A stretch of 64,000 bases of DNA, from contig CASFQO010000002.1 in the NCBI GenBank assembly GCA_949297145.1, positions 1-64,000 of the forward strand, written 5' to 3'. The DNA is from an uncultured Alphaproteobacteria bacterium (lineage in GTDB: Bacteria; Pseudomonadota; Alphaproteobacteria; RF32; CAG-239). The notes under the pieces are model-generated. The model was not told where the DNA came from. It was given only the letters and a program-made list of their open reading frames with translations, and searched no databases. Position numbers and translations under genes: made by a program. This document shows positions 51,135-59,711 of the stretch, piece after piece (position 1 is the stretch's first letter; every line of letters starts with the position of its first letter).

Positions 51135-51593
51135 ATGAAAAAAATCGTATTACCGTTAATGACTATTTTACTGGCAAGTGCAGCGTTTACCAATAGTTTT
51201 GCCGAAACCGATAAAAAGGTAAAAGAGCCAATTGTTGTGACTAAAGTGAGTGATGGAGATACAATAAAGGCCGTAATGGGACAAGAAAAAGTTACCATAA
51301 GGCTGGCTAATGTGGATTGTCCGGAGATTAGAACAAGTGATAAATCTTTAAAACAAGCTCGTGAAATGAAGATTGAACCGGAAGAAGTAAAGATATTAGG
51401 TAAAGAGGCTCAAAAGACATTGAAAAAATTATTAGATTTCAACGAAGGTAAAATTTACTTTGAAGAAACACCGGAAAACGTATGCAAAGGAGAGAAGCGT
51501 CTGGTTGGAAATTTGTACGCAGGTGAAACAAATGTAAATGATTATATGCTAAAAAATAGCAAATGCAGACCATTTACTTGTGCGGATAAATAG
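51135..51593 (+). CDS. Secreted thermonuclease (SNase) family protein
   Basis: This 152-residue exported nuclease has a signal peptide MKKIVLPLMTILLASAAFTNSFA. The SNase fold follows with VSDGDTIKA, IRLANVDCPEI (catalytic Arg and Glu) and KRLVGNLYAGETNVNDYML (third Arg), so all three active residues equivalent to Arg35, Glu43 and Arg87 appear present. A Cys pair near the C-terminus may form a disulfide. ATG 51135 is chosen for the signal peptide and GGGGAGA SD. The operon continues with a second SNase 7 bases on. Confidence 0.9.
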   Translation: MKKIVLPLMTILLASAAFTNSFAETDKKVKEPIVVTKVSDGDTIKAVMGQEKVTIRLANVDCPEIRTSDKSLKQAREMKIEPEEVKILGKEAQKTLKKLLDFNEGKIYFEETPENVCKGEKRLVGNLYAGETNVNDYMLKNSKCRPFTCADK

Positions 51594-51600
51594 GAAAAAG

Positions 51601-52077
51601 ATGAATAAATATAAAGAGTTTCTGGCAAAACATTCTGATGCAGTTATAGCAAGCATTTTGTTCTTATGTGTTACATCTGTTTTTTTGTATAATACTCGTA
51701 TGCAGAAAGTCTATGACTATAGAGTGATAGACGGAGATACGGTTACTGTGTTTTTAGAAAAATGGCAAGGTAATTTAGATACAGTACAAACAATCAGATT
51801 TACGGATATTGAATGCAATGAAATAAAAAGGACGGCCAAGGCTCGTCAACAGGCAAAACAACAAAATATAACAGCAGAAGAAGTAGTGTCTATAGGTAAA
51901 AAATCAAAACAAATATTATCGGATTTACTGGCTAAACATAAAAATGAAATTTATTTCAAAGGTCAAATACTTCCACATTATGATGTATGGGGCAGATTGC
52001 TGGGAACTCTATATATTGGCAATAAAAGCGTGACAACATATATGATAAATCAAGGAAAATGCTCAGCATCAGATTAA
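51601..52077 (+). CDS. Membrane-anchored thermonuclease (SNase) family protein
   Basis: This 158-residue protein has an N-terminal membrane helix (about 13-32, DAVIASILFLCVTSVFLY) without a cleavage site. The nuclease domain follows: VIDGDTVTV, IRFTDIECNEI (Arg, Glu) and YDVWGRLLGTLYIGNKSVTTYM (Arg). Active residues are again preserved. It is a diverged paralog of the preceding gene and would face the periplasm. The ATG has AGGAAAA upstream. Confidence 0.88.
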   Translation: MNKYKEFLAKHSDAVIASILFLCVTSVFLYNTRMQKVYDYRVIDGDTVTVFLEKWQGNLDTVQTIRFTDIECNEIKRTAKARQQAKQQNITAEEVVSIGKKSKQILSDLLAKHKNEIYFKGQILPHYDVWGRLLGTLYIGNKSVTTYMINQGKCSASD

Positions 52078-52092
52078 AATTAGGAAAACATC

Positions 52093-52647
52093 ATGTCAAA
52101 ATATTCCAAAGAAGAAATCAGTGAAGTTTATCAAAAAGAAACACATCCATTATTAGATGAAGAAGATAGGGTGGCAGAAAAAAGCACTTCCGAATATGAA
52201 AGAATGGTATTATTAGATGATCCGGAAAAATATGAGGAAGAAGATTTGGAGTATGATGATTATGAACCCGATAGATATGAAGATGATATCGTATTGGAAG
52301 ATGTCGTCTATGCCAATGAAGAAGAGGAATTATCAATTACGGATGAAGATTTAGCCGAACATCAGTTGAAAGAAAAAATCAGACGATGCCTGCCGTTGGT
52401 AAACAATGATGAAGTCAGTCAAATATCAAAATATTTTATTAGCCGATATGGAAAAGATAATCTACCTTTTGATAGGCTGCAACAGTATATTTACGGGCAA
52501 ATAATCAGCGAGTGCCAAGATTCGGATATAGAATGCTCGGATAATGAAGGTTTGAACGAAGACCTCGGAAATTATGATGAAGAATGGCAAAAAGTCTCTC
52601 AAAAGCAAAACAAGAAATACGATATAGATGATGATGTTCCCTTTTAA
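52093..52647 (+). CDS. Acidic protein with SSB-like C-terminal tip
   Basis: This 184-residue protein is very acidic. A disordered Asp/Glu/Tyr-rich first half is followed by a helical segment (about 95-145, LKEKIRRCLPLVNNDEVSQISKYF). The last residues are DIDDDVPF, matching the conserved D-D-D-[IV]-P-F tip of bacterial SSB, which docks SSB-interacting proteins. There is no OB fold in the rest. It starts 15 bases after the second SNase, in the same operon. Whether it mimics SSB or titrates its partners is inference. Confidence 0.75.
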   Translation: MSKYSKEEISEVYQKETHPLLDEEDRVAEKSTSEYERMVLLDDPEKYEEEDLEYDDYEPDRYEDDIVLEDVVYANEEEELSITDEDLAEHQLKEKIRRCLPLVNNDEVSQISKYFISRYGKDNLPFDRLQQYIYGQIISECQDSDIECSDNEGLNEDLGNYDEEWQKVSQKQNKKYDIDDDVPF

Positions 52648-52705
52648 TGCTAACCAGAATAAAATGCAATTTGACAGAAAGCATATAGGTAATGCAATTA
52701 AATAG

Positions 52706-52734
52706 TTGACGAGAAGGCGAATTATTTCTATATA
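52706..52734 (+). promoter_or_regulatory. Promoter of candidate small RNA
   Basis: TTGACG (52706-52711), a 17-base spacer and TATATA (52729-52734) predict transcription from about 52741, exactly where the closed stem of the following RNA begins. Confidence 0.7.
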
Positions 52735-52740
52735 TAAAAG

Positions 52741-52832
52741 TGTCCTCGGCTACTGGGAACGAAATCGAAATCGCCCAGTCAGTATCTATTGGCACGCTTG
52801 GATGCGGCTAATAGGATCCGAGGATATTTTCT
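52741..52832 (+). ncRNA. Candidate small RNA of about 90 nt, three-way junction
   Basis: The closing stem TCCTCGG/CCGAGGA (52743-52749, 52818-52824) encloses two arms: CTGGG/CCCAG (52753-52757, 52774-52778) and CTATT/AATAG (52786-52790, 52810-52814). It is followed by ATATTTTCTTATATT. It is GC-richer than its surroundings and has its own sigma70-like promoter. No ORF occurs. It does not match tRNA, SRP, 6S or RNase P RNA by eye. It is independent of the gene to the right, since the tRNA-Lys beyond it is on the other strand. Confidence 0.6.
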
Positions 52833-52874
52833 TATATTAGTGGGCGGGCGTATAAAGCACAATAAAGCTATAAT

Positions 52875-52902
52875 AAAAAGCCGTCTTAAACAAGACGGCT
52901 TT
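52875..52902 (-). terminator. tRNA-Lys terminator
   Basis: AGCCGTCTT (52879-52887) pairs perfectly with AAGACGGCT (52892-52900), and the minus strand then carries TTTT. It starts 6 bases after the tRNA 3' end. Confidence 0.88.
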
Positions 52903-52907
52903 CAAAG

Positions 52908-52984
52908 TGGTAGACGCGCAGGGATTCGAACCCTGGACCCACTGATTAAGAGTCAGTTGCTCTAGCCAACTGAGCTACGCATCC
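52908..52984 (-). tRNA. tRNA-Lys (anticodon CTT)
   Basis: This is a 77-base cloverleaf on the minus strand. The acceptor GGATGCG pairs with CGCGTCT (two G-U pairs), and the anticodon arm ACTGA-CTCTTAA-TCAGT shows CTT. The T-arm is GGTTCGAATCC, with 3' CCA encoded. It lies in the gap before the cca gene. Confidence 0.95.
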
Positions 52985-53131
52985 ATAACCAAAATCTTCC
53001 ATGACTATAACCAAAAGATTTTTTTTTGCAACAATTATTTTTAGTTTTTGATATTTTTTTTAAGCTCCCGATAAACACCTTGCAAAATAGAGATTATTTT
53101 ATTACATTAAACCAACAAGAAAGGGAGCAAA

Positions 53132-54376
53132 ATGCGTTTTTATCAGGTTGGCGGTGCCGTCAGAGACAAGATATTGCAAAGACCAAGTCAAGATAAAGAT
53201 TACGTTGTTTTAGGCGGAACTGAAGAAGAAATGATATCTTTAGGATTTAAGAAAGTGGGCAAAAGCTTTCCTGTTTTTTTGCACCCAAAAACCGGAGAAG
53301 AATATGCATTAGCGAGAAAAGAAATAAAAACAGGAAAAAGACATCAAGATTTTAAGTTTGAGTTTACGCCGGATATCACGTTAGAGGAAGATTCTCTACG
53401 GCGCGATTTTACCTGTAATGCCCTTTACTTTGATGAAGAAACAAATCAAATCATAGATTATCATAATGGGTTAGAGGATATCAAAAATCATATTTTGCGA
53501 CACATTTCCGACCATTTTTGTGAAGATCCGCTACGAGTTTTGCGGATGTGTCGTTTTGCTGCACAGTTAAATTTTGCGGTGGCTCCGGAAACCATGGAAT
53601 TATGCTGCCGGATGGTGCAAAACGGCGAGTTAAAAAATTTGAGCCCGCAACGCATCTGGTGTGAAATAGAAAAGGCTCTGCATTGTAAACATTTTGATAA
53701 ATTTATCTTAACAGCCAGAGAATGTGGCGCATTACAAGAAATATTGCCTGAAGTAGATAAACTCTGGAGCATTCCGGAAAGATTGGATTATCACCCAGAA
53801 GGCAATAGCGGACAACATACATTGCTGGCGCTCCAAGCGATTGCTTCAGATGATGCGTTTGTAAATTTTGGGACATTATTGCATGATATCGGCAAAGGAG
53901 CGACAAATCCGCAAAGATGGCCTTCGCACAAAGGGCACGATGTATTGGGAGATAAAATCATTGCCGATATATCCAAAAGGCTGCATTTCCCCGTGGCCTA
54001 CACAAAGTTTGCCAGATTTTGTGCTCTAAATCACATGGTTTCGCACAATCCGCTATTAAAAGTAAAAAAGCAGCTGATGCAGATAGCCATCGGTTTGCAC
54101 AATTTTCCGCAAAAAATATATTTAGAGCGTTTTATCGCAGTCATGTCTGCGGATATACACGGGCGTGCTTATGAGATTCCTAAAGCAGATGAGCAAAATT
54201 TTAGAGAAATAGAGAAGGCGTTACGAGAGCTATATGAAAAAGCCTCACAAATACACTTAAATGAGATTCCTGAGTTTCATCAGCTCTTAAACCAACTTAA
54301 AACCCAAAAAATAACGCCACAAGACTTTCAAAATCAAAAAACAAAACTTATGTTAGAAAAAGTAAAAGCCTTATAA
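53132..54376 (+). CDS. cca: CCA tRNA nucleotidyltransferase (multifunctional, HD-containing)
   Basis: This 414-residue class II nucleotidyltransferase adds or repairs CCA at tRNA 3' ends. QVGGAVRDKIL at 5-15 and DKDYVV (21-26, catalytic Asp pair) begin the head. RRDFTCNALYF and EDPLRVLRMCRFAAQ follow. A C-terminal HD domain with LLHDIGKGATNP resembles the E. coli-type enzyme with phosphohydrolase activity, and the length is close to that of E. coli (412). The start is ATG with AAAGGGAG upstream. Confidence 0.95.
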   Translation: MRFYQVGGAVRDKILQRPSQDKDYVVLGGTEEEMISLGFKKVGKSFPVFLHPKTGEEYALARKEIKTGKRHQDFKFEFTPDITLEEDSLRRDFTCNALYFDEETNQIIDYHNGLEDIKNHILRHISDHFCEDPLRVLRMCRFAAQLNFAVAPETMELCCRMVQNGELKNLSPQRIWCEIEKALHCKHFDKFILTARECGALQEILPEVDKLWSIPERLDYHPEGNSGQHTLLALQAIASDDAFVNFGTLLHDIGKGATNPQRWPSHKGHDVLGDKIIADISKRLHFPVAYTKFARFCALNHMVSHNPLLKVKKQLMQIAIGLHNFPQKIYLERFIAVMSADIHGRAYEIPKADEQNFREIEKALRELYEKASQIHLNEIPEFHQLLNQLKTQKITPQDFQNQKTKLMLEKVKAL

Positions 54377-54504
54377 TATCAAGAAACTAAGCAAGCAAAA
54401 ACAAGCTGTGTAAATGCGAATTTATGCTTTAAAAAATAAGAGAGATATGTTTAAATCAACAACGGAGAACTTTATTTTTGAATTTTAGGAATTATGGTGC
54501 TGTT

Positions 54505-57500
54505 ATGAAAAAATCACTTAGTATTGCTTTATTGCTCACAGTTTCATTACCGGCGTTGGTCTGCGCAAGCTCAACCAATACGCTGACAGATTCATCATCA
54601 GTCGGAGTTTATACATTAGATGAAGAAAAGGCAGAAGCCAAAGCAGAAGAAAAACAAGCACAAAAGGATTTAAGTGCATCATTGTCTCAAAAGCCCCAAA
54701 ACAAACAAGAAGAGCCAGAAGACAATAACAAGCCTAAAATTATCAAAGAAGAAACGGAAGACGGACATATAGAAAAGCTTATTTCGCCAGATGGTAAGGT
54801 GATTGCCGAAAAGACCATCCGAGACGGAGAGATTGTCAAAAAAGTTCTGAACTACTATCATCCAAATGGGCAGATATCGCGTCAAATCACCGCTTTGGAA
54901 GATGGTAAAGGTTTTTATGCGGAAGACTATTATACCAATGGAAAACTGGCAGCTCAAGCAACCTATCTTAATGAAAACAATAAAATCGGCACAGAAAAGA
55001 GATACGATAACAATGGCGTTCTGCGCCAAGAAATACCTTGGGTTTTGCCAAAAGCCGCAGATAAGGATAAACCTGAAAACCAGCAGACGATTCGTCAGGG
55101 CAATATCATTACCTATTATCCGGATGGACGCATAGCCGCATCTTTTGCCGTCGGGAGAGAAGGCAAAAATATTTTCTTTAACCGCCAGGGGCGCAGTATT
55201 AAAGAAGTCGAGAATGTCAATATTTTGAATTTTGCACCAGAGTTAAATGCAGAAAATTGCAAAGATAAAGTCGTTAAACTAAGTCTGGAAGAATTGGTGG
55301 AATTATACGAAGACGAGGGAGATATTTCTTATAACAAATGCGGATTACCTTATCGGGAAAATTTCGTTTATGAAATAGCAGACAGCAAAGGAAATACGAC
55401 AACGAAAATCAGTTACGATGAAACCGGTATGATAAGAAAAATCACGCCTTATGCTGGTGGATTAAAAAACGGCGTTGAGCAAAAGTTTGATGCAGCCGGC
55501 AATTTAACGGCGGAAATCAATTATAAACAAGGTGTAAAAGACGGTATGGCCAATGGCTATTTCCCAACCAAACAAGTCGCTTTCAGAAAAAGATATAATA
55601 ATGGCAAAGTATCGGGAAAATTAACCTGCTACTTTCCAACCGGCGGCGTTGCGGCGGAATTTCCATATAAAAATGGCCTAAAAGATGGCGTTGCGAAGAT
55701 TTATGGCCCGCAAGGAAGAGAAATAAAGTTTACGGCAGGCAAGATAGACGGAGCTGAACCTGAAGCCAAACCCAGAATAATCAATCCGTCTAAATTAGCC
55801 GAGCTAAAACAACCGGATAAAGGCTGTTTGGATTTTACCAATAAACAAAGCGAGTTGCAATTAGAAGTAGACGCCAATGTGAATACGATAAAGAAGGCTT
55901 TTCAATTCGATATTCCGAGAGATTGCATAGAGTTTACATCTTTTAAGCCGGAGAACAGCAATTACGCCTGCTATGACCGCTTAAACAGATTAAGAGCAGT
56001 GTTCCCGACAGGGTACAATCGCGGCGAATATGCGATAGAAACGGTATATGATGAAAAAGGTAACCGCATCTATAGTATTCCGTATTATCAAAAGCAAAAG
56101 CAAGGCATAGCGCAAAAGTTTGATGAAAAAGGGGAATTGTGGGCGGAAGTTCCATATAATCAGGATAAACAGTCAGAAAGCGCCAGAAGTTATCATCCAA
56201 ACGGTGCGGTAAAAGAGATGATGACCATAGCAGAAGATTCTCCAAAGTCAGTGTACGTGCGCTACACTCAAGACGGAAAGTTAGCGTTTAGTGCAAATTA
56301 TAACGATAACGAAAAAACAGATGCGTTCATTGCCGAGCCGAGCAAGAATAAGGATATCTTTATCCGATTCTATGATGATAAGATGGATTACATCAGAGAG
56401 GTTAATGCCGGCAATCCTTTCAATTATATAGAATATAACCTGGCATTGGGAGAATATCTGGTATATAAAAATAATCAGTTGATAAAGGGCGGCCATATTT
56501 GCGGATATGAAAACGCGAATACGCCAACCGTAACCCCAGTAACAGAGCCAAAAGCGCCCTCAGAGCCTGTAGCGAAGAGCGCTTCAAAGACAACAGAGCC
56601 TGAGATTAAGCAAGAAGCAGCCACACAAATAGCTCAACCGCAAAAAGAGACATCTACCCTGCAACAAACGGCTGCTAAAGCACCGGTTGCAACGGAGACG
56701 GCAGATAAGGCTGTAGCGGTAGATAAGGTTGAAAATCAACCAACGGAAATCAAGCAAGAACCAACGCAGATTGCAGAGCAACCGAGCGAAAAGTTAGTCA
56801 CACCGGAAGTCAAAGCAACATTAGAGCCAAAAGAAGAAAATAAGCCGACAATCAGTGCCGATAAGCCGGTGGCAAGTGCTTTACCGATAATTGTTCCGAC
56901 ACCTGTTATAGAAAAAACGATAACGGCAAATAAGGATGAAAATACCAATAAGGCTGTAGCGGAAGAAACAGTAAGTCAAAATAAAGAAACAGCAGAACCG
57001 GCCATAGAGCATAGTGAAAAAGAAGCGGAAGTTTCACCGGTTCTTCCTGCCGAAGCTGCCCCGATGGTAGAAGATTTGGAGCCGATATCGTTTGAAGACA
57101 TAAAGGTTAAAAATGCTATTATCCCGACCGCCGAAGAAAAGAAAGAGGCAGAATTGGCCGCTAAAAATATCGGCCCTGTTTCCAAACCGGATATAGAAGA
57201 TTTAACCGATGTTGTGTCAAAAGAACATATGACGCAGGCAGCAGAAAAAGCAACAACAACAGAACCGGAAATCCAAAAGTTGTATTATCCGAACGGAAAT
57301 CTGCGTAAAACGATAAAGACGAAAGACGGCCGTACGGAAGAGGTGAAAGAATACTCAAAAACCGGTCTCTTAATCACAGATACAAAGTATGAAAAAGACG
57401 GAATTTTGATTGAAAAATACTATGGTTCGGGAGAAATACGCCGCAAAACCCATAAGGATTATACGGATAATGCCGTAATGGCGTTTGTATCAAGAGAAGA

Positions 57501-58215
57501 CTACTTTGATAACGGTAAATCGCGCTATGAGATACAACGCAAACCGGAAACATTACTGTTCGCTGATAAGACCTATTATCCGGAAGGCACCGTCAAATCA
57601 GAAAGCGAACAAACATCACCACTTGTATTTATCACCAAAGAATATAACAAGGATGGTAAGTTAGTTAAAGAAACCGAGCAACAAGGCATAGCCTCTGTTG
57701 AAAAAGAATATGATGACTCAGGCAAAGTCAAGTCATTAAAACTCAACAAAGCCGATATGCCGCAGAATTTAGCTAAGAATAGTGCCGAACTGTTAAAAGA
57801 CAGCCTGAAAGTATATGGCAAAAAAGGCGGTGTAACATCAGAATTTAAGTCAGACAGCAAAGGCAATGCGGTTATGGAATATTATGGCAACGGCAAAACA
57901 AAGACGGAAATAATGTTCTATAACAATGGCGAAATTTCGGTAAAATCGTATGATAAAGAAGGCAATTTAGCAAAATTTGCTTATCTGGCACCAAACGGAA
58001 AACTCTATATTCAAAAGCCGAGTGTACACACCATTCCATCGTATCGGGAACGTTATTGGGTAGATTATAACAATCCGCGGTGGGTAGAAAATCAAGACAA
58101 ATACAGCATTAAATCAATCGCAAGGTTGAACTTAGATACAGCTGCGTACATATTGGCGGAATTAAAAGTAGATGTTCCGGAAGTCCTAAAGAAACTCTAC
58201 GATGTGTATAAATAG
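54505..58215 (+). CDS. Large exported YwqK/MORN-type repeat protein
   Basis: This protein of about 1236 residues has an N-terminal signal peptide (MKKSLSIALLLTVSLPALVCA). Many degenerate repeats of the form YYPNGQI, YDNNGVLRQEI, FDAAGNLTAEINY and YYPDGRIAASF occur, typical of YwqK/MORN-variant proteins. A Pro/Glu/Lys-rich low-complexity stretch (about 680-930) splits the repeats into two blocks. A C-terminal 45-residue YWVDYNNPRWVENQD region is distinct. No enzyme motif is present. It is probably periplasmic or surface exposed. The ATG at 54505 fits the signal peptide. Confidence 0.85.
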   Translation: MKKSLSIALLLTVSLPALVCASSTNTLTDSSSVGVYTLDEEKAEAKAEEKQAQKDLSASLSQKPQNKQEEPEDNNKPKIIKEETEDGHIEKLISPDGKVIAEKTIRDGEIVKKVLNYYHPNGQISRQITALEDGKGFYAEDYYTNGKLAAQATYLNENNKIGTEKRYDNNGVLRQEIPWVLPKAADKDKPENQQTIRQGNIITYYPDGRIAASFAVGREGKNIFFNRQGRSIKEVENVNILNFAPELNAENCKDKVVKLSLEELVELYEDEGDISYNKCGLPYRENFVYEIADSKGNTTTKISYDETGMIRKITPYAGGLKNGVEQKFDAAGNLTAEINYKQGVKDGMANGYFPTKQVAFRKRYNNGKVSGKLTCYFPTGGVAAEFPYKNGLKDGVAKIYGPQGREIKFTAGKIDGAEPEAKPRIINPSKLAELKQPDKGCLDFTNKQSELQLEVDANVNTIKKAFQFDIPRDCIEFTSFKPENSNYACYDRLNRLRAVFPTGYNRGEYAIETVYDEKGNRIYSIPYYQKQKQGIAQKFDEKGELWAEVPYNQDKQSESARSYHPNGAVKEMMTIAEDSPKSVYVRYTQDGKLAFSANYNDNEKTDAFIAEPSKNKDIFIRFYDDKMDYIREVNAGNPFNYIEYNLALGEYLVYKNNQLIKGGHICGYENANTPTVTPVTEPKAPSEPVAKSASKTTEPEIKQEAATQIAQPQKETSTLQQTAAKAPVATETADKAVAVDKVENQPTEIKQEPTQIAEQPSEKLVTPEVKATLEPKEENKPTISADKPVASALPIIVPTPVIEKTITANKDENTNKAVAEETVSQNKETAEPAIEHSEKEAEVSPVLPAEAAPMVEDLEPISFEDIKVKNAIIPTAEEKKEAELAAKNIGPVSKPDIEDLTDVVSKEHMTQAAEKATTTEPEIQKLYYPNGNLRKTIKTKDGRTEEVKEYSKTGLLITDTKYEKDGILIEKYYGSGEIRRKTHKDYTDNAVMAFVSREDYFDNGKSRYEIQRKPETLLFADKTYYPEGTVKSESEQTSPLVFITKEYNKDGKLVKETEQQGIASVEKEYDDSGKVKSLKLNKADMPQNLAKNSAELLKDSLKVYGKKGGVTSEFKSDSKGNAVMEYYGNGKTKTEIMFYNNGEISVKSYDKEGNLAKFAYLAPNGKLYIQKPSVHTIPSYRERYWVDYNNPRWVENQDKYSIKSIARLNLDTAAYILAELKVDVPEVLKKLYDVYK

Positions 58216-58218
58216 AAA

Positions 58219-58244
58219 AGGGGAGCCGACGAGCTCCCTTTTTT
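58219..58244 (+). terminator. Intrinsic terminator
   Basis: GGGAGC (58221-58226) pairs with GCTCCC (58233-58238), with flanking AAGG/CTT pairing and a T-run to 58244. Confidence 0.85.
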
Positions 58245-58310
58245 ATAATAAGAAAATAGATTGACAAGAAGCCGAAACTGGAATACATCAAATCGTGATA
58301 AAATATAGAT

Positions 58311-59087
58311 ATGTCAAACCAATTAAATTGTAAAATTATGGAAGAAAAAATCAGTGTTGCAGAAATCAGCCGTATGCGTGAAGCTGCAGAGGAAGAAAGA
58401 CGAAAACATCGTGAAATCATGGCAAAAATTGCACAGCATCGCACAGAAAAAGTTCTGACCGATGAAGAACAAATGGCAATTGTCAAGAGAGGTAATAAAA
58501 CAGAAATTACCAAGATGTTGGAAGTCTTTGGAGAAAGTTATCCTTTAAGCCACGAGGTGCAGTTGTACATTTATAAACACGCCGGTTCAAACGATGTGAT
58601 TTGTGAACAGATGTTAAAAAATGGACATTGGTGCCTAGAACTTGAAAAAGAAATAATCAATAAAGGTCTGAGCGCTTTAAGGGTGCAAAAGAAATTTTCT
58701 CCGCAAGCCGAAGTCTACTTGCTCCAACAAAGTCTTGCGAAAAGTCAAGATAGGCATACATTGGCTTATCTTGAAGATGTCGAAAACTATTTGGCCTCAA
58801 ATCCTCTTTCCCCTTTAGGAGAAAAGGAGTTAATGAGTTATCTTAAGGTAGAATACGGTAAAGATAGTTTAATAGACAAGTGTGAGCAATGCGTCAGAGG
58901 ATATATCTTTAAGTACAAGGCGTTGTGTCTTGAAGCGCAGCGTTTGTTAATCAAGAGCGGCAACCACAAAGCAATCATGGATTACATTCAAGACTCAACC
59001 AAAGGGCTTGAAGTCGAAGATGAACTGTTGGAACGAGGCAATCGCGAAGAAGTGAAAGCCTATTTTGAACGCTATGCAGCCATGTAA
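58311..59087 (+). CDS. Hypothetical helical-repeat protein
   Basis: This 258-residue protein is not recognised. After a charged coiled coil (about 9-48), repeated units of about 30 residues follow the form LSHEVQLYIYKHAGSNDVICEQM, LCLEAQRLLIKSGNHKAIMDYIQ and EVEDELLERGNREEVKAYF. These are helical repeats resembling LRV- or HEAT-type solenoids seen in uncultured alphaproteobacteria. No SD is obvious before 58311, and ATG 58338 is an alternative. No signal peptide is present. Confidence 0.7.
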   Translation: MSNQLNCKIMEEKISVAEISRMREAAEEERRKHREIMAKIAQHRTEKVLTDEEQMAIVKRGNKTEITKMLEVFGESYPLSHEVQLYIYKHAGSNDVICEQMLKNGHWCLELEKEIINKGLSALRVQKKFSPQAEVYLLQQSLAKSQDRHTLAYLEDVENYLASNPLSPLGEKELMSYLKVEYGKDSLIDKCEQCVRGYIFKYKALCLEAQRLLIKSGNHKAIMDYIQDSTKGLEVEDELLERGNREEVKAYFERYAAM

Positions 59088-59103
59088 ACTGTAACAAAGA
59101 AAA

Positions 59104-59138
59104 ACAAAGCCTCACAGAATATTCTGCGAGGCTTTTTT
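59104..59138. terminator. Bidirectional terminator
   Basis: AAAGCCTCACAGAAT (59106-59120) pairs with ATTCTGCGAGGCTTT (59121-59135), with one mismatch, leaving almost no loop. A and T runs flank it. It ends both convergent genes. Confidence 0.85.
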
Positions 59139-59154
59139 GTTGAACAACAGAAAA

Positions 59155-59685
59155 TTAAAAAGTTTCCCAATGTACTTTTTCAGGATTAAACCGATCTTCA
59201 GGTTGTTTAGGTGTTTCGAGAGGATACCCGATTGTAATAATAGCAATAGGGAGCATAGTTTCGGGCATATTAAATTTTTTGCGCAGGTTATCGACGACCA
59301 TTGGCATCGGAGCCGCCCCACAGAAACAAGCACCCAGTCCTTTGGCATGGCAAGCAAGCAAAAGATTTTCTGCCGCCAACGAACCATCGATTTGCGCATA
59401 GTTCCAACCTTCTTTTTCACGGTGAAAAGTTTCCAATTCATCAGCACAAACAATTACGACGCAAGCAGCATCTTTAGCAAAAGAGGTCCACGGTTGAACG
59501 GTTCTAAGTGTGCGTAGAGTTTCAGCATCTTTGAGCACCAAAAAGTGCCACGGCTGCTTGTTGTGCGCGGAAGGGGCATAGCTCGCCGCCCGCAAAAGTT
59601 CAATAATTTGCTCATCAGATAATTTTTTTTCTGGATCATATTTTCTGATGGAGCGTCTGGTTAAAAGTCCTTCATATAATTCCAT
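59155..59685 (-). CDS. Nitroreductase-family protein
   Basis: This 176-residue FMN-dependent reductase begins LYEGLLTRRSIRKYDPEKKLSDEQIIELLRAA. The RRSIRKY motif binds FMN phosphate, with YAPSAHNKQPWHFLVL next. LGACFCGAAP and IAIITIGYP are typical later motifs. It probably reduces nitro-aromatics, quinones or flavins. The start is ATG with CAGGAG upstream. It is probably cotranscribed with the UPF0149-like gene 27 bases upstream. Confidence 0.93.
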   Translation of the reverse strand: MELYEGLLTRRSIRKYDPEKKLSDEQIIELLRAASYAPSAHNKQPWHFLVLKDAETLRTLRTVQPWTSFAKDAACVVIVCADELETFHREKEGWNYAQIDGSLAAENLLLACHAKGLGACFCGAAPMPMVVDNLRKKFNMPETMLPIAIITIGYPLETPKQPEDRFNPEKVHWETF

Positions 59686-59711
59686 AGTAAAAACTCCTGT
59701 AAAAAGGCGGA

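Noticed and set aside
51063-51135. Longer start for the first thermonuclease
   Set aside because: The extension overlaps a terminator hairpin and would hide a good signal peptide.
50860-52832. tmRNA, 6S, SRP or RNase P RNA in the structured segments
   Set aside because: No tag-peptide ORF, no GGTTCGAATCC-type T-arm, no GGAAGCAGC-like SRP loop and no GAGGAAAGTCC-like RNase P core were seen. A covariance-model scan would settle it.
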